A stretch of DNA of 64,000 nucleotides, from positions 18,818-82,817 of the forward strand of contig CALFIX010000049.1 of NCBI GenBank assembly GCA_937877515.1, in the 5' to 3' direction. The translations under genes were made by a program, and so were the position numbers. Source of the stretch: an uncultured Treponema sp. GTDB lineage: Bacteria > Spirochaetota > Spirochaetia > Treponematales > Treponemataceae. Each line of letters begins with the position of its first letter. Position 1 is the stretch's first letter. The notes under the pieces are model-generated. The model saw only the letters and a list, made by a program, of their open reading frames with translations. It was not told where the DNA came from and did no database searches. This document shows, in pieces, positions 26,148 to 34,186 of the stretch.

Positions 26148-26188
26148 TGCACAAGCGTATTTTAGTGTTTACTGGTAGTGGTAAATCT

Positions 26189-26222
26189 AGAGCCTTCCGC
26201 AGAAACGGAAGGCTCTTTTTTT
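26189..26222 (+). terminator. Attenuator terminator of the aromatic operon
   Basis: AGAGCCTTCCG (26189-26199) pairs perfectly with CGGAAGGCTCT (26206-26216) around a six-base loop, followed by T's to 26222. Its 5' arm contains CTTCCGCA (26194-26201), an exact complement of TGCGGAAG at the end of the leader ORF, giving a mutually exclusive antiterminator. Confidence 0.9.
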
Positions 26223-26224
26223 AT

Positions 26225-26303
26225 GGAAATGAGGCCGGCATGGAGGCCCCTGTTGCGAAGCAATGAGCGAACAGCGAAGGCCGGAACGCCGTAATAAGAG
26301 GGT
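26225..26303. repeat. GC-rich palindromic intergenic element
   Basis: The segment starting GAGGCCGGCATG and ending GGCCG...GCCGTAATAAG lies between the attenuator and the DAHP synthase gene. It contains CTGTT/AACAG arms. The start (GAGGCCGGC[A/G]TG) and the end (GCCGTAATAAG) recur in the element at 43763-43930. It is GC-richer than its surroundings. It sits in the 5' untranslated region of the operon. Confidence 0.55.
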
Positions 26304-26370
26304 ATGTTTTTTTACTGTAAGAGTGTTCAGAAGTAAAAAAAGACTGCCGTACAATATCAAGGAGAAAAAA

Positions 26371-27405
26371 ATGATTATCGTACTTAAAAAGGGAACAAGC
26401 AAACCTCAGATTGACAATTTTGTTTCTGAAGTAAAGGAGAAAGGTCTTGGCGTTCATGTGAGCGAAGGTAAGGAAATTACAATCGTTGGTCTTTTAGGAG
26501 ACACGAGCAAGCTTGACCCTAAGGATTTTCTTGCCAATGAGATTGTAGAAAGTGCAGAGCGTGTTTCAGCTCCATATAAAATGGCAAGCAGAAGCTTCCA
26601 TCCGGCTGACACCGTTGTTATGGTTGGTGAAGGCCAGAGCGGTGTTACTCCATGTCCTGTGGGAGATAAAAAAATAATTCCTTTAATTGCAGGCCCTTGT
26701 TCTGTAGAAAATGAAGAACAGATTATGGATGCAGCCCGTGCAGTTAAAAAAGCCGGTGCCCGTATTTTGCGTGGTGGAGCATACAAGCCCCGTACTTCTC
26801 CTTACAGCTTTCAGGGGCTCGGAAAGGAGGGCATAGACTTGCTTTTGAAAGCTAAAAAAGAAACCGGTCTTCCTATTTGCACGGAGTTAATGGCAATTAG
26901 CGAGATGAAATATTTTGAAGATGTAGATTTAATTCAGATTGGAGCAAGAAACTTTCAAAACTTTGACCTTCTTAAGGAAGTTGGAAAATTTGGTAAACCT
27001 GTTTTGCTAAAGAGGGGATTAAGTGGTACTATAAGTGAGCTTTTGATGAGTGCAGAATATATTATGGCAAACGGTAATGAAAACGTTATTCTCTGCGAAC
27101 GCGGTATCCGTACTTATGATAATTACACCCGTAACTGTCTTGATTTGAGTGCTGTTCCATACCTGCATAAAGTTAGCCACCTGCCGATTGTCATTGACCC
27201 AAGCCATGCCTGTGGTATACGCTGGATGGTAGGAGACCTTGCAAAGGCTGCTGTAGCAATTGGAGCAGATGGTCTTGAAATAGAAGTTCACTGCAACCCG
27301 GATAAAGCTTTGAGCGATGCAAGCCAGCAGCTTACACCAAGTCAGTTTGAAGAACTTATGACAAAACTTAATAAAATTGCTGCAGTAGAAGACAGGACAA
27401 TGTAA
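26371..27405 (+). CDS. aroF: 3-deoxy-7-phosphoheptulonate (DAHP) synthase with N-terminal regulatory domain
   Basis: A 344-residue type I-beta DAHP synthase, the first step of the shikimate pathway (phosphoenolpyruvate plus erythrose 4-phosphate). The catalytic barrel shows LIAGPCSVE, LRGGAYKPRTSPYSFQG, IQIGARNFQNFDLL, VLLKRGL and IDPSHACG. The first 70 residues (MIIVLKKGTSKPQIDNFVSEV) form the ferredoxin-like domain that in Thermotoga maritima closes the active site and gives tyrosine/phenylalanine feedback. The ATG after AAGGAG is chosen; the frame extends upstream to 26263 through the repeat element but without support. It is thus doubly controlled, by attenuation and probably allostery. 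It overlaps tyrA by one base (TAATG). Confidence 0.95.
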   Translation: MIIVLKKGTSKPQIDNFVSEVKEKGLGVHVSEGKEITIVGLLGDTSKLDPKDFLANEIVESAERVSAPYKMASRSFHPADTVVMVGEGQSGVTPCPVGDKKIIPLIAGPCSVENEEQIMDAARAVKKAGARILRGGAYKPRTSPYSFQGLGKEGIDLLLKAKKETGLPICTELMAISEMKYFEDVDLIQIGARNFQNFDLLKEVGKFGKPVLLKRGLSGTISELLMSAEYIMANGNENVILCERGIRTYDNYTRNCLDLSAVPYLHKVSHLPIVIDPSHACGIRWMVGDLAKAAVAIGADGLEIEVHCNPDKALSDASQQLTPSQFEELMTKLNKIAAVEDRTM

Positions 27406-28289
27406 TGAAAAAAATTAAAGAGCTTTCTTACGGTATTGTTGGACTTGGCATAATGGGCGGTTCGTTTGCAAAGTCCTTGCGTTTAAATGTTGTAACAGGT
27501 GGTAAAATTTATGCATGTAATCGCAGTACGCTTTGCCTTAAGGAAGCTCTTAATGAAGGTGTATGCGATGAAGTTTTTACTTCTGATAAGGTAGATAAAA
27601 TGCTTCCTCTTTGCGATGTTGTTTTTATCTGTCTTTATCCGCATGCAACTTTAGATTTTCTTCGTGAGCACATGGCAAGTTTTAAAAGCGGCGCCATCGT
27701 TACGGATGTAAGCGGCGTTAAAGGAATTTTTGAAGAGTCCCTAAAAGATTTTTTACGTGATGATGTGGACTTTATTATTGGGCATCCTATGGCCGGTGGA
27801 GAAAAGGAAGGTTACGCAGCCAGCAACGCTCGCTTTTTTGTAAACCATAATTATATTCTTTGCCCTAAAGAAAATAATAAAAAAGAAAATCTTGAACTTA
27901 TGCGCTACTTAATTACAGAGCTTGGTTTTACGCGTATAACAGAAACTTCTTGCTCAACTCACGACTACAAAATTGGCTTTACAAGTCAGCTCTGCCATGT
28001 TATAGCAAGTGCACTTGTGGAGAGCGCGGAAGACCCGACTATTACGGCTTTTGGTGGCGGCAGCTTTGAAGACCTTACGCGTATTGCTTTAATAAATGCG
28101 CCTTTGTGGACTGAGCTTTTTATTTCTAACAAAGAAAAACTTGTTTCTCACATAGAAAGCTTTGAAAAACAGCTGGCAGAGCTAAAGAAAATGATAAAAA
28201 ATAGCGAAACTGAAGAGCTTAAAAAGTATCTGGAAGATGTTCGTGTAAAGCGGGCAGAAATGGGTGCTATTGTAAGCATTAAAAAATGA
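27405..28289 (+). CDS. tyrA: Prephenate dehydrogenase
   Basis: A 294-residue protein with an N-terminal Rossmann fold (GIVGLGIMGGSFAKSL) and the substrate loop IIGHPMAGGEKEGYAAS. An all-helical dimerisation domain has the expected DYKIGFTSQLCHVIASAL and GGGSFEDLTRIA blocks. It oxidises prephenate to 4-hydroxyphenylpyruvate for tyrosine. No chorismate mutase or ACT domain is fused. The start codon overlaps the stop of aroF, so translation is coupled. Both genes lie under the aromatic leader attenuator. Confidence 0.94.
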   Translation: MKKIKELSYGIVGLGIMGGSFAKSLRLNVVTGGKIYACNRSTLCLKEALNEGVCDEVFTSDKVDKMLPLCDVVFICLYPHATLDFLREHMASFKSGAIVTDVSGVKGIFEESLKDFLRDDVDFIIGHPMAGGEKEGYAASNARFFVNHNYILCPKENNKKENLELMRYLITELGFTRITETSCSTHDYKIGFTSQLCHVIASALVESAEDPTITAFGGGSFEDLTRIALINAPLWTELFISNKEKLVSHIESFEKQLAELKKMIKNSETEELKKYLEDVRVKRAEMGAIVSIKK

Positions 28290-28339
28290 ATTAAGTAACT
28301 TTATAAACTTGCACACTAAAGGCGAATGTGATAGGCTAA

Positions 28340-28372
28340 AGTCCGCTGGCATTTTATAAGTCAGTGGAGGTT
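28340..28372 (+). promoter_or_regulatory. Hairpin adjoining the apt ribosome binding site
   Basis: CCGCTGGC can pair with GTCAGTGG (two G-T pairs) around ATTTTATAA, and the 3' arm runs into the GGAGG that serves apt. It may modulate initiation; no ligand motif is recognisable. Confidence 0.35.
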
Positions 28373-28375
28373 TTT

Positions 28376-28918
28376 ATGGATAAAGATTTTGAAGTTTTAG
28401 ACAAGGTTGTGGGACGTGTTCCTGATTTTCCAAAGAAGGGCGTTCTTTTTTATGATATAACCGGTATATTGCGTCATCCTGATGCTTTTAAATATAGTAT
28501 TGACCGCATGGTAGAGCTTTACAAAGATAAAAAAATAGATGCTGTAGCAGGTATTGAAAGCCGTGGCTTTATTTTTGCTTCTCCTTTTGCAGAAAGAATG
28601 GGAATTCCTTTAATTCTTATTCGCAAAAAAGGAAAGCTTCCGGGAAAGACTTACAGCTGTAAATACAGTCTGGAATATGCAACTGCAGAAATAGAAGTTC
28701 ACTGTACGGATATAAGTGAAGGTCAGAATATTCTTTTAGTAGATGACCTTATTGCTACCGGCGGTACTTTAAATGCTGCAAAGAATTTAATAGAGCAGGG
28801 GGGCGCTAAAGTTACGGATGTTTTTGGCGTTATTGGGCTTCCGTTCTTAAATTACGAAAAGACTTTAGAGCCAATGTGCGTTACAACCCTAGTTAATTAC
28901 AATACAGAGTCTATGTAA
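28376..28918 (+). CDS. apt: Adenine phosphoribosyltransferase
   Basis: A 180-residue type I phosphoribosyltransferase with FPKKGVLFYDITGIL, GIESRGFIFASPFA and the PRPP-binding loop ILLVDDLIATGGTL. It salvages adenine to AMP. The start is the ATG six bases after GGAGG; the GTG at 28364 lies in the Shine-Dalgarno region and is rejected. It follows tyrA by 86 bases with a hairpin between, and ends in a strong terminator shared with the convergent nuclease gene. Confidence 0.95.
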   Translation: MDKDFEVLDKVVGRVPDFPKKGVLFYDITGILRHPDAFKYSIDRMVELYKDKKIDAVAGIESRGFIFASPFAERMGIPLILIRKKGKLPGKTYSCKYSLEYATAEIEVHCTDISEGQNILLVDDLIATGGTLNAAKNLIEQGGAKVTDVFGVIGLPFLNYEKTLEPMCVTTLVNYNTESM

Positions 28919-28944
28919 AAACTTTCTTAGATTAAATTTTACGG

Positions 28945-28977
28945 GCTGTCGTAATTTTTTTACGGCAGCTTTTTTTT
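28945..28977 (+). terminator. Intrinsic terminator after apt
   Basis: GCTGTCGTAA (28945-28954) pairs over ten positions with TTACGGCAGC (28960-28969), followed by eight or more T. It lies between apt and a convergent gene. Confidence 0.85.
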
Positions 28978-30052
28978 ATTTCCAGTCGTCAACTAAAATA
29001 TTTTCTTCCAGAATATTTTCTTCTTCATCCTGCAGCATGGAAAAAAAGTCCAGGCTGGTTCTTTCTTCTACTTCGTCTATGCTTACTGAGTAGTCCCATA
29101 TTGTGCCTTCACATTTTTTATTTGGAAGAATGAATGCGGCTGCTATTTTCTTTTTGTCTTTCTGAGCCAGAAGAACTTTGTAATAGTATTCCGGAACGCT
29201 TACTTTGTTTTGTCCGATGTAAGTGTATTCTTCTGCATTTTTTTCAAGGACGGGACCTGTTACGACAGTAACTTCTCCAAAAGTTTTTGCCCACGTACGT
29301 ACCTGGCTTTCTAAGTCTTTCCAAAGCCCGCGGTTTAGCTGAGGAGCCTGCGGACTCATGTTGCTCAAGAGAAAACTTTCGCTGGCACTTTCTTTGCTCC
29401 ATTCCATGTCGGCGGCTGGAGCCATGTGGCCTCTGTCATAACCGCTTCCCCTGTAGTCGCTAAGTGTCGCACTTCCCGTGCTTATGTTTGGATCCTGTCT
29501 GAAGTCTTCCGTGCGGCCTGTAACTGCGTTCAGTTCTTCGCTTGTAAGCGTGTACGCAACCCACTCTGGATTTTCGTAACTTTCGCGGTAGCAGAGTGTA
29601 AAGCCTAAGTATTCATGAACTTCGTGGTCACTGTGCTCTCCGTCTTTTGTGTCTGGATGCGTTCCCCTGCAGAGCGGAATCTCAATGCTGGAAGTCTTTA
29701 TGCTGTCGTTCTGCATGCCAGATGCTTTTTTTAAGTATTCAGAAGAGGCGGAGCTTTTTTTTCGGGCAGAGTTTTCATCATTTTCCTGTTCATAATGTTT
29801 GTACGGAGCACCTTTACTGTAGTATTCTTCAATCTGATGCTGGAAAAAGTCTTCCGGACTTTCTGCATTTTTTATGTCTGCAATTATTTCTGTCACGGTT
29901 TCTTTATATGTTTTTTCCTCTTTTGTGCTTTTGTATTGAATGTAAACTAAGATTAGCAGGACTATGGTTATGACTAAAAGTATTATAAAGAGGGTAGAAC
30001 TGCTATGTTCTTTTTTATTTTTCTTTTTAGATTTATTTTTCTTTTTCTGCAT
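28976..30052 (-). CDS. Membrane-anchored NUC1-type DNA/RNA non-specific endonuclease
   Basis: A 358-residue protein. The first 16 residues are almost all Lys/Asn, then comes one membrane helix (about 20-40), leaving the rest outside the cytoplasm. The nuclease domain carries the DRGHMAPAADM motif (DRGH at 206-209, His209 the general base) and the Mg-binding NMSPQAPQLNRGLW, as in Serratia-nuclease/NUC1 enzymes. Residues 50-125 are a polar linker. It probably degrades extracellular DNA or RNA for nutrition or during uptake. It is followed, on the same strand, by no close partner; the pseudouridine synthase gene lies 18 bases upstream. Confidence 0.9.
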   Translation of the reverse strand: MQKKKNKSKKKNKKEHSSSTLFIILLVITIVLLILVYIQYKSTKEEKTYKETVTEIIADIKNAESPEDFFQHQIEEYYSKGAPYKHYEQENDENSARKKSSASSEYLKKASGMQNDSIKTSSIEIPLCRGTHPDTKDGEHSDHEVHEYLGFTLCYRESYENPEWVAYTLTSEELNAVTGRTEDFRQDPNISTGSATLSDYRGSGYDRGHMAPAADMEWSKESASESFLLSNMSPQAPQLNRGLWKDLESQVRTWAKTFGEVTVVTGPVLEKNAEEYTYIGQNKVSVPEYYYKVLLAQKDKKKIAAAFILPNKKCEGTIWDYSVSIDEVEERTSLDFFSMLQDEEENILEENILVDDWK

Positions 30053-30070
30053 AAAAAGATTGTATCAATC

Positions 30071-30766
30071 TTAAAAAAAAGTGTCCACAGTTTTCTGCAT
30101 GTGCTCCGGTAAAGGAATTGTAAAGGTTCTGCTTTTTCCATCTATAGGAACTGTTAGCTTTGTAGAAGCAAGCTGAAGCTTTTTTATTCCAAGCTTTCGT
30201 AGAATTTTGTTAAGCTTAAAGTTTCCGTGCTGGTCATCACCTGCTATTGGAGATAATGCTTTTGCCAGCTGTATTCTTATCTGGTGCATTCGTCCCGTGC
30301 CAAGCGTTATGTGAAGTCTGGACAGTGTAAGCGTTTCCGGTAAGGTCTCTTCCGGGCTTATGAAATTTTTTACATTAACGCTTACACTTTCTTCTTCTTC
30401 AAAATAAAGAAGTGCATCCTGTGTTTTTCCATGAGCTTCTACAGTACTTTTCAGCTTTCCTTTTTTTGCTTCCTTACCGTTTATGCAGGGGTTTCCTAAG
30501 CAGATTACAGTGTACTCTTTTTGAACTTCTTTTTCGCCAATGAGTTTTGTCCATCTGTTTGCAGCTTTTGCGTTTTTTGCAACAATTAAAATGCCGCTTG
30601 TTTCTTTGTCCAGTCTGTGAACGAGATGTATTTTATAGCCTAACTGTAATGATAAATCTTCGTCCAAGGAATGTGTTATGCCTTTCCCACCCTGAACAGC
30701 CGTGCCGTAAGGTTTATTGATAAGGAGAATTTCGTTGTCTTCAAACAGTATGGAAAACTCTTTCAT
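30071..30766 (-). CDS. RluA-family RNA pseudouridine synthase
   Basis: A 231-residue protein with the catalytic HRLDKETSGILIVAK motif (Asp53) and the later GRMHQIRIQLA signature of the RluA/RluD family. There is no N-terminal S4 domain, so it is a short, RluA-like version. It converts a uridine in rRNA or tRNA to pseudouridine; the target site cannot be told from sequence. Its start is 30 bases from the divergent transglutaminase-like gene, so promoters must be packed in that gap or within the coding ends. Confidence 0.9.
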   Translation of the reverse strand: MKEFSILFEDNEILLINKPYGTAVQGGKGITHSLDEDLSLQLGYKIHLVHRLDKETSGILIVAKNAKAANRWTKLIGEKEVQKEYTVICLGNPCINGKEAKKGKLKSTVEAHGKTQDALLYFEEEESVSVNVKNFISPEETLPETLTLSRLHITLGTGRMHQIRIQLAKALSPIAGDDQHGNFKLNKILRKLGIKKLQLASTKLTVPIDGKSRTFTIPLPEHMQKTVDTFF

Positions 30767-30796
30767 GTTCCGACAATATATTAGAGGTAAGGGAAA

Positions 30797-31981
30797 ATGA
30801 CAAGCATAAATTTTTCTAAAGTGAGTTTCAGGGGCCTTTTAGCACCGTTTTTTTTGTTTTTTTTAGCATTATGTCTTTCTACTCCTGCATTTGCGACATA
30901 TACGGGGTTTGAAGGTTACGATGAAAACGTTTCCATAGATTTACCGGAAGGTTTTGAATTAGTAGATTCATCAGATAATAATATTTTTATTTTACAGTCT
31001 TCAATTGTTCCTGTAAAAGCCTTAATCCGAATTTATACCAGGGAGCGTTTTGCAGATACGGGTTCTGCACTTCTGAATGTAATGAATTCCTTGAAGGTAG
31101 ACTATGAGCAGGATAATTTTACATGGCGGGGTTATGATTCCAGTCTGGCTGTATTTGACGGAAACCTGGAGGGAGTTAATTCTTACGGTTTTGCAACCTG
31201 TACAGTTCTTCCAGATGATGATTCTGTAATAGTTTTAATAACCTGGTGTCCTTATGAACAGGCTCCTGACTGTACTCCCTTTATGGTAAGCTTTCATGAT
31301 AGCCTCTGCATAGATAACGGAAGTTTTTATGAAACAGGACTTCTTACCCGTTATGCTTTTCCTCTTTCGCATGTAAAACAGGATGTTCTTTTGGAAATTG
31401 ACGGTAAAGCTGTTGCAACAGAGCTGAAAGATAATGATGTAGAAGCCAGTGAGTACCTTATAAAGCGTGAATATATGGTTTTAGAGCTTTATGCACAAAG
31501 CCCTCTTTGGCAGAAAGCATGGCAGCGTTTTTACCGTATGATTTACAGAGATTCTTTTGATCGCCTAAAAAAGCCTGCGTTTGATATATGCAATGCTTTG
31601 GCTCCTGAATGTGAAGATGCAACAGAAATAGCACAAAAGCTTTTAACATGGGTACAGGGCTTTAAGTATGAGAGGAAGCAGGATTCAACAGATTTTACAA
31701 GCTTACCTGCCGTTCTTTTAGGAAATGGCAGTGACTGCGACAGTCGCAGTCTTCTTGTGGCATTATTATTAAGGTCAATGAATGAAGACGCAATTATGTT
31801 TGTAAGTGCAGTTTATTCTCATGCCGTAGCAGGCTTTGTTTCTACTCATCCCGGATTTGGTTTTACTGTAGACGGTAAAACTTATCTTACCGGAGAAACT
31901 ACCGTACAGGGTTTGACGTGGGGTAAAATAGCTCAGGAGCAAGCTGATCAAAATGCCTGGATTGAAGTCCTGCTTCCTTAA
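30797..31981 (+). CDS. Secreted transglutaminase-like protein
   Basis: A 394-residue exported protein (signal peptide ending near TPAFAT). The N-terminal half is beta-rich and unassigned. The C-terminal 130 residues contain GNGSDCDSRSLLVALLL (Cys314) and YSHAVAG (His342), followed by LTGETT. These correspond to the Cys-His-Asp core of transglutaminase-like cysteine hydrolases, with the third residue apparently Glu. Bacterial members often act as peptidases or cross-linkers in the envelope. A role here is unknown. It faces the convergent regulator gene across a terminator hairpin. Confidence 0.7.
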   Translation: MTSINFSKVSFRGLLAPFFLFFLALCLSTPAFATYTGFEGYDENVSIDLPEGFELVDSSDNNIFILQSSIVPVKALIRIYTRERFADTGSALLNVMNSLKVDYEQDNFTWRGYDSSLAVFDGNLEGVNSYGFATCTVLPDDDSVIVLITWCPYEQAPDCTPFMVSFHDSLCIDNGSFYETGLLTRYAFPLSHVKQDVLLEIDGKAVATELKDNDVEASEYLIKREYMVLELYAQSPLWQKAWQRFYRMIYRDSFDRLKKPAFDICNALAPECEDATEIAQKLLTWVQGFKYERKQDSTDFTSLPAVLLGNGSDCDSRSLLVALLLRSMNEDAIMFVSAVYSHAVAGFVSTHPGFGFTVDGKTYLTGETTVQGLTWGKIAQEQADQNAWIEVLLP

Positions 31982-32011
31982 AAAAATAAAGGGGCTGTAT
32001 AGTATAGCCCC
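31982..32011 (-). terminator. Terminator of the HTH-EIIA regulator gene
   Basis: GGGGCTGTA pairs with TATAGCCCC over nine positions around TAG (31991-32011). On the minus strand the stem is followed by a T-rich tract (complement of AAAAAATAAA at 31981-31990). Confidence 0.65.
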
Positions 32012-32026
32012 TGGTTTAACCGGTTT

Positions 32027-32674
32027 CTAGTTAGAAGTTAAAAGATTGTATGCTTCTAAAGGTGTCTGAGAAGATATAAGCTTATCTTTTAAATCCTGCT
32101 CCCTGAGGCGGGCACTAAAGAAAGATAAGGTCTGTAAGTAGTAGCTGTGCTGGTTATAGGCCGCTGCAATCATAATTAAAAGGCGGACTGGTGTCTCATC
32201 AATTGCCTGGAAGTCTATGATGTCTGTACGTGAAATTCCAACTGCCATAACAAGGTCTGTTACTGAAGATAAACGTACATGTGGGATTGCAATGCCACGC
32301 CCCATAGCTGTGCTCATAAGTTCTTCACGCTTAAGAATTTCCTGTGTCAATTCCTTTGCATCCTTAATCTGCGGAGCTGTAGAAAGAGCTTCTGAAAGTT
32401 CTACAAGGGCATCGTGCTTTGTCGGATGATTCATAAAAATAATGCGCTCAGGAGAAAGAATGTTCTTAACCTGAACCTTTATGTCCTGCGGAGAAGACTT
32501 TGATGAAGAAAGCCTGTCGTTAACCCATTTTTCTATTTCGTTTTTCTTAAAGCGCCATACAGTGCCAATTTTACCACTGGGAATTTCACCTTTTTGTGCC
32601 CAGTCATATACCGTGCGTTCACTTACGCGTAAATATTTTGCAACTTCTTCAATTGTAAGAATATCGTCTTCCAC
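32027..32674 (-). CDS. HTH (excisionase-type) / PTS EIIA-Ntr fusion regulator
   Basis: A 215-residue two-domain protein. Residues 5-55 form a MerR/excisionase-type winged helix (LTIEEVAKYLRVSERTVYDWAQKGEIPSGKIG). Residues 70-215 are a PtsN/fructose-type EIIA domain with the phosphorylatable histidine in GRGIAIPHVRLSS. EIIA-Ntr proteins sense phosphoenolpyruvate and nitrogen state through Npr; coupling to a DNA-binding domain would make this a direct transcription factor. Related HTH-EIIA proteins are known in spirochaetes, which often have PTS phosphocarriers but few sugar permeases. The start codon is GTG. A minus-strand promoter lies 38 to 66 bases upstream. Confidence 0.88.
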   Translation of the reverse strand: MEDDILTIEEVAKYLRVSERTVYDWAQKGEIPSGKIGTVWRFKKNEIEKWVNDRLSSSKSSPQDIKVQVKNILSPERIIFMNHPTKHDALVELSEALSTAPQIKDAKELTQEILKREELMSTAMGRGIAIPHVRLSSVTDLVMAVGISRTDIIDFQAIDETPVRLLIMIAAAYNQHSYYLQTLSFFSARLREQDLKDKLISSQTPLEAYNLLTSN

Positions 32675-32711
32675 TTTAAAAAGCCCTTACCTTTATGAAT
32701 TATGTTGAAGT

Positions 32712-32740
32712 ATATTGCAATCTTTACGGTTGTTTGTCAA
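32712..32740 (-). promoter_or_regulatory. Promoter of the HTH-EIIA regulator gene
   Basis: On the minus strand a perfect TTGACA (complement of 32735-32740) is followed after 17 bases by CAATAT (complement of 32712-32717). The start site would be about 30 bases from the GTG codon. Confidence 0.6.
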
Positions 32741-32850
32741 GTATTACCGTGCAGGCAAGGCGAATAAACATGGACTTGGGCGTTTCTCTTTGTGCTTTAA
32801 AAATTATGGACGGTGGATTTTTTTAGAGATTCTGTTTTGCTTGTAAAAAA

Positions 32851-32866
32851 TTATAGTTTACTATAA
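32851..32866. promoter_or_regulatory. Palindrome upstream of the sulfhydrylase gene
   Basis: TTATAGTTTACTATAA has six-base inverted arms around TTTA. It is nested inside a second pair, AGAGAT (32825-32830) and ATCTCT (32867-32872). It lies 36 bases before the start codon, in the expected promoter region, and could be an operator. No SAM riboswitch or T-box is recognisable here. Confidence 0.4.
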
Positions 32867-32902
32867 AATCTCTTTTCATCGGGATAAATAAAGAGGTAAA
32901 AA

Positions 32903-34177
32903 ATGAAGCAGGAAACAAAATGTATTCATTCAGGATATACTCCTAAAAACGGCGAATCTCGTATGATTCCAATTATTCAGTCTACAACTTTTAAATATAA
33001 TACATCAGAGGATATGGGACGTCTCTTTGACTTGGAGGCATCCGGTTATTTTTACACACGCTTGCAGAATCCGACAAACGACATGGTGGCTGCAAAAATC
33101 TGTGCCTTGGAAGGCGGAAGTGCCGCCATGCTTACCTCCAGCGGACAGGCTGCAAACTTCTTTGCTGCGTTTAATATTGCGCAGAATGGAGACCATATTG
33201 TCTCTTCAAGTTCAATTTACGGGGGAACCTTTAACCTCTTTAACGTAACAATGCGTAAAATGGGGGTGGATTTTACTTTTATTTCTCCTGATGCAAGTGA
33301 CGAAGAAATTCAGAATGCTGTAAAACCAAATACAAAGGCGTTCTTTGGAGAAACTATTGCAAACCCGGCCCTTACTGTTTTTGACATAGAGCGCTGGGCA
33401 GCCATTGCACATAAAAACGGAGTTCCCCTCATTGTGGACAACACTTTTGCAACTCCAATAAACTGCCGTCCTTTTGAGTGGGGGGCAGATATCGTTACCC
33501 ACTCTACAACAAAGTATATGGACGGTCATGATGCAACTGTCGGGGGCTGTATTGTGGACTCAGGTAAGTTTGACTGGATGGCTCATAAGGAAAAATTTCC
33601 GGGACTTTGTACTCCTGATGAAAGCTACCACGGAATTACCTATGCGCAGAAGTTTGGGAAGGAGGGTGCCTTTATTACAAAGTGTACCGCTCAGCTTATG
33701 AGAGACTTCGGTTCAATTCAGTCTCCCATGAATGCCTATATGCTGAACTTAGGCCTGGAGTCTCTGCCTGTCAGAATAAAGCAGCACTGTACAAACGGAC
33801 GCGCTGTTGCAGAATTCCTTGCCGGACATCCAAAGGTTTCCTGGGTAAATTATCCTGGTCTTAAAAACAATAAGTATTATTCACTTGCTCAAAAGTATAT
33901 GCCGAACGGAACCTGCGGTGTCGTAAGCTTTGGCGTAAAGGGCGGAAGAAAGGCTGCTGAAACCTTCATGAAAAACTTAAAGCTTGCAATGATTGCAACT
34001 CATGTAGCAGATGCACGTACCTGCGTTTTGCATCCTGCAAGTGCAACTCACAGGCAGTTAACTGACGAAGAGCTTGTTGCCTGCGGTGTCGGTCCGGATA
34101 TGGTCCGCTTTTCCTGCGGTATAGAAGCCCCCGAAGACATTATTCAGGACCTGGCTCAGGCATTGGAAGCCGTGTAA
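32903..34177 (+). CDS. metY: O-acetylhomoserine sulfhydrylase-type PLP enzyme
   Basis: A 424-residue Cys/Met-metabolism PLP enzyme. Blocks include YTRLQNPTNDMVAAKICALEGG, SSSIYGGTFNLF, LIVDNTFATPINCRPFEWGADI and the Schiff-base lysine in HSTTKYMDGHDATVGG. A C-terminal VRFSCGIEAPEDIIQDL follows. The length and the YHGITY/GKEGAFITK insert favour O-acetylhomoserine aminocarboxypropyltransferase (homocysteine from O-acetylhomoserine and sulfide) over cystathionine or methionine gamma-lyase, although a lyase activity cannot be ruled out. The AAGAGG site lies eight bases before the ATG. Confidence 0.87.
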   Translation: MKQETKCIHSGYTPKNGESRMIPIIQSTTFKYNTSEDMGRLFDLEASGYFYTRLQNPTNDMVAAKICALEGGSAAMLTSSGQAANFFAAFNIAQNGDHIVSSSSIYGGTFNLFNVTMRKMGVDFTFISPDASDEEIQNAVKPNTKAFFGETIANPALTVFDIERWAAIAHKNGVPLIVDNTFATPINCRPFEWGADIVTHSTTKYMDGHDATVGGCIVDSGKFDWMAHKEKFPGLCTPDESYHGITYAQKFGKEGAFITKCTAQLMRDFGSIQSPMNAYMLNLGLESLPVRIKQHCTNGRAVAEFLAGHPKVSWVNYPGLKNNKYYSLAQKYMPNGTCGVVSFGVKGGRKAAETFMKNLKLAMIATHVADARTCVLHPASATHRQLTDEELVACGVGPDMVRFSCGIEAPEDIIQDLAQALEAV

Positions 34178-34186
34178 GGAAAGCTT

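Noticed and set aside
32675..32902. SAM or methionine riboswitch before the sulfhydrylase gene
   Set aside because: No SAM-I, SAM-II or T-box consensus block is visible; only a short palindrome and promoter-like strings.
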